From Promethearchaeota archaeon (lineage in GTDB: Archaea > Asgardarchaeota > Lokiarchaeia > Sigynarchaeales > SOKP01), in assembly GCA_030620005.1 (NCBI GenBank), contig JAUXAJ010000224.1, positions 1-8,697 of the forward strand: a stretch of 8,697 bases of DNA, in the 5' to 3' direction. The position numbers and the translations under genes are program-made. Each line of letters begins with the position of its first letter. Position 1 is the first letter of the stretch. Positions 5,546 to 8,697 of the stretch are shown piece by piece. Under the pieces are notes generated by a model. That model was given only the letters and a program-made list of their open reading frames with translations. It had not been told where the DNA came from and ran no database searches.

Positions 5546-6252
5546 TGCAGACGCGTTTTCAAGACTTTTAGAATTTGTACTGAGTCCAATTTTTGAAATG
5601 ATAAAGCCTCCATCAACGGAGACGAACGCATTTTTAAGATCTGGAACATTTCAGATATAATTTCTAACATGTTACTTGTCTCTACATGCGTTCCTCTTGA
5701 AGGAGTTAAAATATACGGTCTTATAGCACGCTCTTGTTTTACACCTCTTTTCACCTTAAATCCTTTAGTTATCTCTTGAATTCTTTGATCGGTATGCGTT
5801 ATTAATGGAGGCTTAAACGATTTACCCGAAACGAGCAATTCCTTTTTGATGCTATTTAAATTTTCGCTCGTCTGAAGGAAAAGTCCTGCAATATTAATAT
5901 GAGGGAGAGTTGTAAGGGTGAAGTAGAATTCTTCTTCATTATTATAAATCGGACTTTTCTCCAATTTTTGGTCAACATTATAGTGTAAGAGATTATTTAA
6001 TGGTGCTATTAATATATTTGCTCTCTTTCCTTCAATTGTTATGTATTTCAGATCATTATGCAAATGATTACTTGTATTAAAAATCGCACTCGTAGCAGCA
6101 CCTAACCTAAATATTTCGTCTTCAGATAACCAAATGCCCACAGATTGAATCGGATTACCATCTATTTGGCTCAAAAAAGCGTTCTCTACTCCTTTTAATT
6201 GCGTTATTTCGTTCAAATGAACGCCAATTTTATTTTTCAAAGATATGTTCAT
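5542..6252 (-). CDS. Roadblock/LC7-domain protein, N-terminal part (frameshifted)
   Basis: A 236-residue frame. Residues 8-85 form a Roadblock/LC7 domain: LNEITQLKGVENAFLSQIDG, a strand, a GAATSAIF helix, then the strands KYITIEGKRANILIAPL. Residues about 105-190 are a linker with FYFTLTTLPHINIAGLFLQT and basic segments. At 194-201 a second Roadblock domain starts (NMLEIISE), but from residue 202 to the stop the frame is not domain-like. Shifting one base restores an excellent Roadblock continuation (VPDLKNAFVSVDGG), which runs into the downstream frame. The last 35 residues are therefore probably out of frame. Restored, the gene spans 6252-5237 and encodes 338 residues. Roadblock proteins are GTPase-regulating or dimerising modules, abundant in Asgard archaea. 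The gene is convergent with the RT operon and divergent from ParB. Confidence 0.7.
   Translation of the reverse strand: MNISLKNKIGVHLNEITQLKGVENAFLSQIDGNPIQSVGIWLSEDEIFRLGAATSAIFNTSNHLHNDLKYITIEGKRANILIAPLNNLLHYNVDQKLEKSPIYNNEEEFYFTLTTLPHINIAGLFLQTSENLNSIKKELLVSGKSFKPPLITHTDQRIQEITKGFKVKRGVKQERAIRPYILTPSRGTHVETSNMLEIISEMFQILKMRSSPLMEALSFQKLDSVQILKVLKTRLQ
5644..5652 (-). other. probable frameshift site in the two-Roadblock gene
   Basis: On the minus strand the bases read GAAATGTTC. Adding one A to the AAA run (plus-strand TTT at 5649-5651) would give Glu-Asn-Val-Pro-Asp-Leu and join the two frames into one continuous Roadblock domain. No canonical X XXY YYZ slippery heptamer is visible, so a true mutation or a homopolymer sequencing error is more likely than programmed frameshifting. 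Confidence 0.7.
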
Positions 6253-6291
6253 TAATTCACGTTAGTTCTAATGTATAGTTATCTAAAATTT

Positions 6292-6301
6292 AATATTTAA
6301 A
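6292..6301 (-). promoter_or_regulatory. possible TATA box of the Roadblock gene
   Basis: On the minus strand TTTAAATATT lies about 40 nt before the ATG at 6252. With the usual archaeal spacing of about 25 nt, transcription would start near 6270, leaving a short leader of about 18 nt. The surrounding DNA is very AT-rich, so this is a weak call. Confidence 0.3.
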
Positions 6302-6343
6302 TTCGTAGAATTATCAGAATTTTTAATTGGTTATAAAAAAAGA

Positions 6344-6356
6344 TTGATAGTATCAA
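6344..6356. repeat. 13-bp palindrome TTGATA-G-TATCAA
   Basis: This is a perfect inverted repeat with 6-bp arms around one central base. Its half-site TGATA/TATCA recurs at 6312-6316, 6471-6475, 6522-6526 and 6542-6546. It could be a binding site for a regulator or for the neighbouring ParB. Confidence 0.45.
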
Positions 6357-6480
6357 GTCATATCTCTTTTGGAAGAACTTAGAAACAAGCATGAGAAAAA
6401 AATATAAATCCAATATTAAATTTTTTTTTTGAAATTTCACTAATATTTCGGTCTATCTTATTTATATGACTATCAGATTT

Positions 6481-6502
6481 TTCAAACCGTGTTCAAACCG
6501 TG
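6481..6502 (+). repeat. 11-bp tandem direct repeat, TTCAAACCGTG x2
   Basis: Two exact head-to-tail copies (6481-6491 and 6492-6502) are followed by a further partial TTCA (6503-6506 reads TTCA before CTATT). The 11-bp period is one helical turn, so a protein could bind both copies on the same face. Iteron, ParB-site or operator roles are all possible. Confidence 0.6.
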
Positions 6503-6503
6503 T

Positions 6504-6524
6504 TCACTATTAAACGAATGGTGA
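6504..6524. repeat. inverted repeat beside the tandem repeat
   Basis: TCACTATT (6504-6511) and AATGGTGA (6517-6524) are complementary except for one G-T wobble pair, with a 5-nt loop AAACG. Slightly wider, CTATCA (6470-6475) and TGATAG (6522-6527) frame the whole tandem-repeat block as a perfect 6-bp inverted repeat. Confidence 0.4.
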
Positions 6525-6573
6525 TAGATCTTCCTAACAATTATCAACAGTATATATTTTATCGTCGCTTAGT

Positions 6574-6590
6574 TTTATTAATTTAATAAA
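6574..6590. repeat. 17-bp A/T palindrome upstream of ParB
   Basis: TTTATTAA-T-TTAATAAA is a perfect inverted repeat with 8-bp arms. Its centre is about 44 bp (roughly four helical turns) from the centre of the next palindrome, and about 130 bp before the ParB start. It is a possible operator half of an autoregulated parB promoter. Confidence 0.4.
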
Positions 6591-6617
6591 TTTATTATAG
6601 TCAGAATAAATACCGTA

Positions 6618-6635
6618 TTAATAATAAATTATTAA
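6618..6635. repeat. 18-bp A/T palindrome upstream of ParB
   Basis: TTAATAAT-AA-ATTATTAA is a perfect inverted repeat with 8-bp arms, 78 bp before the ParB start. It pairs with the palindrome at 6574-6590 in sequence style. Palindromes made only of A/T are not very rare in such DNA, hence the modest confidence. Confidence 0.4.
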
Positions 6636-6702
6636 ATTCATTTAGTGTTTCAATTTAAATAGAAGAAATTTATTTTTATATTCAAAAGATTAAACAGAAA
6701 TA

Positions 6703-6706
6703 GAGG
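6703..6706 (+). promoter_or_regulatory. Shine-Dalgarno site of parB
   Basis: GAGG within AGAGGAT lies 7 nt before the ATG at 6714. It supports this start, and conserved ParB sequence begins immediately after it. A TATA-like TTTTTATATT at 6673-6682 is too close to give a leader that keeps this site comfortably, so the true promoter may lie further upstream. Confidence 0.55.
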
Positions 6707-6713
6707 ATATTTA

Positions 6714-7976
6714 ATGAAAATTAAATTCAATAATCTGGTTCCAAATGACTATAATCCAAGAAAATTATTTAGAAGTGCTTCTTTAGAGGAATTAAAAAAA
6801 TCGATAAAGACTTATGGACTTATAGAACCTTTGGTTGTGAGACCTATTAATGATAATAAATACGAAGTAATATGTGGGATAAGAAGATATTATGCACTTA
6901 AAGATTTGGGCATAAATGAAGTTGAATGTAATATTAAAGATATAGATGATACAGGAGCGATAGATTTAGCATTTATGGAGAATGTTCAAAGAGAAGACCT
7001 AACACCTATTGAAGAGGCAAAAATGTATCTAACTCGTCTAAAAATTATGCCAGAATTTAAAGAAAAAGAGTTGTCAGAATTGGATGCATATCAAAAAACC
7101 TACTTTATAAAAAAACTTTTTGATTTATATTCGATTGGTGAAAGTTCCATAAGAAACAGACTCAGTTTGCTAACTTTACCCGAAAAATTACAAAACGCTA
7201 TTGAAAATAAAGGTTTACCACTAACCGTTGCCTATGAAATCGCACGATTAAGTCAAATAGAAGATAGAGATTTAGCTAATCAGAGTATGTTGGAAATGTA
7301 TGATGATTTCAAACTGGAAAAGGAAACAATAAGCTTATCTGAAATCAATGCCAGAATTACAAATAAGATAGATTATTTCAAATCTAGAGAAAATGAACAA
7401 AAAATAATTGCTCAACAACGAATTAAAGACCTACAAAAAAAGATTAAGGAAACTGAAAAGAGCAAGAAAGAAATTCTTAAGAAATTAGAAAATAAGATTA
7501 AGGAAATATACGAAAATGAGTTCTTTAATGAGGAAGACTTGCCAGATATTGGTGATATTGAAGATTTAAAGGAGGAATTAATAGAAAAAAGTGAAAAATT
7601 CTTAGATTTTCTTGAACTTGAAAATGAGAAATACGCTACAAATGAATTATATGAAGATATTGTTGATCAAATAAATGAAATCGAGAATAATATTTCAGAT
7701 ATTAAATTGCTAATTACAAGAGCTCAAGAAAAAGATATTCGTGTATGTCCTTTCTGTTACGCTAAGATAGATTTACCTGCAATACGGAGGCAAGAAATGT
7801 TATATTTAGAGCAATTGGAGGATTATAAAAAACAAAGAAGTCAAATTGCGGGAATAAAAGGCTTTATTGCAGATTCAATTAAGCAAACCGAAAGATTTAA
7901 GAAAGCAATTGAAAAGAAAGATGAATTTATTGAAAAATTTAATCTTGAATTGGAGGAAGTAGATCAAAATGTATAA
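6714..7976 (+). CDS. parB: ParB/Spo0J-family protein with coiled coil and Rad50-like CPFC hook
   Basis: A 420-residue protein that probably binds parS-like DNA and clamps it with CTP during partition, or acts as a related nucleoid or replicon factor. The ParB N-terminal domain occupies residues 1-105: YNPRK (13-17), SIKTYGLIEPLVVRP (30-44), the C1 motif CGIRRYYALK (54-63) and the C2 motif ENVQREDLTPIEEA (89-102). The KorB-type helix-turn-helix follows (about 127-165, ending SIRNRLSLLTLPEKLQ). Residues about 205-340 and 357-415 are heptad-rich Lys/Glu coiled coils, and between them sits CPFC (345-348). The C-terminal dimer domain of typical ParB (about 280-300 residues in total) is replaced by this long coil. 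No ParA is visible in the window. It overlaps the next gene by 8 bp. CpG appears rarer here than in the RT operon, hinting at a separate module. Confidence 0.9.
   Translation: MKIKFNNLVPNDYNPRKLFRSASLEELKKSIKTYGLIEPLVVRPINDNKYEVICGIRRYYALKDLGINEVECNIKDIDDTGAIDLAFMENVQREDLTPIEEAKMYLTRLKIMPEFKEKELSELDAYQKTYFIKKLFDLYSIGESSIRNRLSLLTLPEKLQNAIENKGLPLTVAYEIARLSQIEDRDLANQSMLEMYDDFKLEKETISLSEINARITNKIDYFKSRENEQKIIAQQRIKDLQKKIKETEKSKKEILKKLENKIKEIYENEFFNEEDLPDIGDIEDLKEELIEKSEKFLDFLELENEKYATNELYEDIVDQINEIENNISDIKLLITRAQEKDIRVCPFCYAKIDLPAIRRQEMLYLEQLEDYKKQRSQIAGIKGFIADSIKQTERFKKAIEKKDEFIEKFNLELEEVDQNV
7952..7956 (+). promoter_or_regulatory. Shine-Dalgarno site of the last gene
   Basis: A perfect GGAGG inside the parB coding sequence, 12 nt before the ATG at 7969. 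It fixes the start of the following gene and the 8-bp overlap between the two. Confidence 0.65.
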
Positions 7977-8697
7977 AGATGTTGAACCAGAAAAAAAAGG
8001 AAAAATTGAGAAAGTTGAACTTGAGAGAATAACAATCGATCCTAGATTATCTATGTCTGAACTTCTTGAAAAAATAAATGAAAGTAAAAAAAAGGAGGAA
8101 TTAGAATTAATCGACATTGGATTTGAAGGATCATTGCAAACTCAACAAGTTATTGAGAAAGGATTCGGAAAGGAAGAGAAATTAGTAATTAAAGAGAGCA
8201 CAGTTGGGCTGCAAATACCAAGGAAAATAATAAAGATCACAAATATTTATACAATTGACGACCTTATTGATGCATTTAAAGAATTAGATGATTACCTTAT
8301 AAAAGAGGTGCATAACTATTCTCTTGATGTTTATCCCGTGAAATTAACAATTATAGATAAAGGAGTATCACCAAATTTTGCTAGTATGCTAGTAAAATTT
8401 GAAAAAAGAAGAAAAGTCGCCAAGGATAGTGAAGTAGGCGCTTTATTAACGGGTGCTCAATTTATGCCTTTAGATGCAATCGATTTAAGGAAAGTAGAAT
8501 ATAATGCTAAGAAACAAAAGTATGTTAAGAAAGAGAGACCCAAAGGGATTGAAGAGAAATTTGAGCAATACGATAAGGATAGTAGATTTATTGAAGCAGA
8601 TCATATAAAGAACTATACAAGACACCTTTATGAATGCGATTTTACAATTAAAACGAGTTGTATGGTAGGAAAAGAAAGAAAGGTCTTTGAGAAGTAT
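7969..8697 (+). CDS. unidentified protein coupled to ParB (3' end outside window)
   Basis: The frame is open from ATG 7969 to the last base, 243 codons with no stop. It begins MYKDVEPEKKGKIEKVELER. The start overlaps the parB stop by 8 bp and has a perfect GGAGG upstream, so translation coupled to parB is likely. The product is soluble-looking and charged, with no signal peptide, no membrane segment and no Walker A (so not a ParA ATPase in the visible part). Recognisable stretches are an IPRKIIKITNIYTIDDLIDAF segment, possibly alpha/beta, and a strand-rich YSLDVYPVKLTIIDKGVSPN. A Lys-rich linker follows, then a segment with two cysteines (YECDF, KTSCM) near the end. I do not recognise the family. 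Its position suggests a partner in partition or replicon maintenance. Confidence 0.8.
   Translation, partial: MYKDVEPEKKGKIEKVELERITIDPRLSMSELLEKINESKKKEELELIDIGFEGSLQTQQVIEKGFGKEEKLVIKESTVGLQIPRKIIKITNIYTIDDLIDAFKELDDYLIKEVHNYSLDVYPVKLTIIDKGVSPNFASMLVKFEKRRKVAKDSEVGALLTGAQFMPLDAIDLRKVEYNAKKQKYVKKERPKGIEEKFEQYDKDSRFIEADHIKNYTRHLYECDFTIKTSCMVGKERKVFEKY

Larger units (their letters stand above)
6253..6713. other. 461-bp divergent intergenic region with repeats and palindromes
   Basis: No coding frame of note is seen here. The region separates the minus-strand Roadblock gene from the plus-strand ParB gene and should carry both promoters. It holds a 13-bp palindrome (6344-6356), an A7/T10-rich stretch (6395-6430), an 11-bp tandem repeat (6481-6502), a hairpin (6504-6524), two long A/T palindromes (6574-6590 and 6618-6635), and about six scattered TATCA/TGATA pentamers between 6312 and 6546. 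A position next to ParB makes it a candidate parS or operator region. Confidence 0.6.

Noticed and set aside
5542..5650. Programmed -1 frameshifting in the Roadblock gene
   Set aside because: No slippery heptamer of the X XXY YYZ type or downstream stem-loop is evident at GAAATGTTC; a one-base indel is simpler.
6391..6432. Tiny frame starting at an ATG in the intergenic region
   Set aside because: Only 13 codons, no ribosome-binding site, and it ends in the T10 run.
7875..8117. Minus-strand open frame rich in Ser/Phe
   Set aside because: It runs opposite the end of parB and the start of the next gene; the low-complexity Phe/Ser composition is the mirror of Lys/Glu coiled-coil codons.

Overview
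The window is AT-rich and reads as archaeal. It carries a two-OB-fold archaeal RPA, a RadA/Rad51-family recombinase with an N-terminal helix-hairpin-helix domain, a TFB-like zinc-ribbon protein and tandem Roadblock/LC7 domains. Roadblock proteins are especially abundant in Asgard archaea, so an Asgard host or one of its plasmids or viruses is a reasonable guess, but the sequence alone does not settle this. The mix of a recombinase, an SSB-type protein, a retron-type reverse transcriptase and a ParB points to a mobile or accessory replicon, or an integrated element, rather than a core chromosomal region.

Region 1 (1-5193, plus strand) looks like one transcription unit of eight genes: the 3' end of an unidentified gene, a degenerate zinc ribbon, RPA, a ribbon-helix-helix-like protein, a reverse transcriptase (RT), RadA, a calcineurin-like metallophosphoesterase and a winged-helix-like protein. 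Four of the junctions are short overlaps (three ATGA stop/start fusions and one 11-bp overlap), so translational coupling is likely. The RT has the retron-type hallmarks: an NAxxH box, LPQGAPTSP, YGDD and an LTG variant of VTG. It is packed between RPA and RadA, and no intergenic space is left for a normal msr-msd RNA.

Region 2 (5237-6252, minus strand) encodes a two-Roadblock protein that is split by what looks like a one-base frameshift near 5649-5651. Region 3 (6253-6713) is a 461-bp AT-rich divergent intergenic region. It holds several perfect palindromes, an 11-bp tandem repeat and scattered TATCA/TGATA motifs, which makes it a candidate centromere or operator region. Region 4 (6714 to the end, plus strand) encodes a ParB-family protein whose long coiled coil is interrupted by a CPFC motif resembling the Rad50 zinc hook. 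It is followed by an overlapping unidentified gene that runs off the window.

The main candidate for an undescribed system is the RPA-RHH-RT-RadA-phosphoesterase operon, possibly an RT-dependent repair, replication or defence module. The ParB with a zinc hook and its adjacent palindromes may be the partition module of the same replicon.
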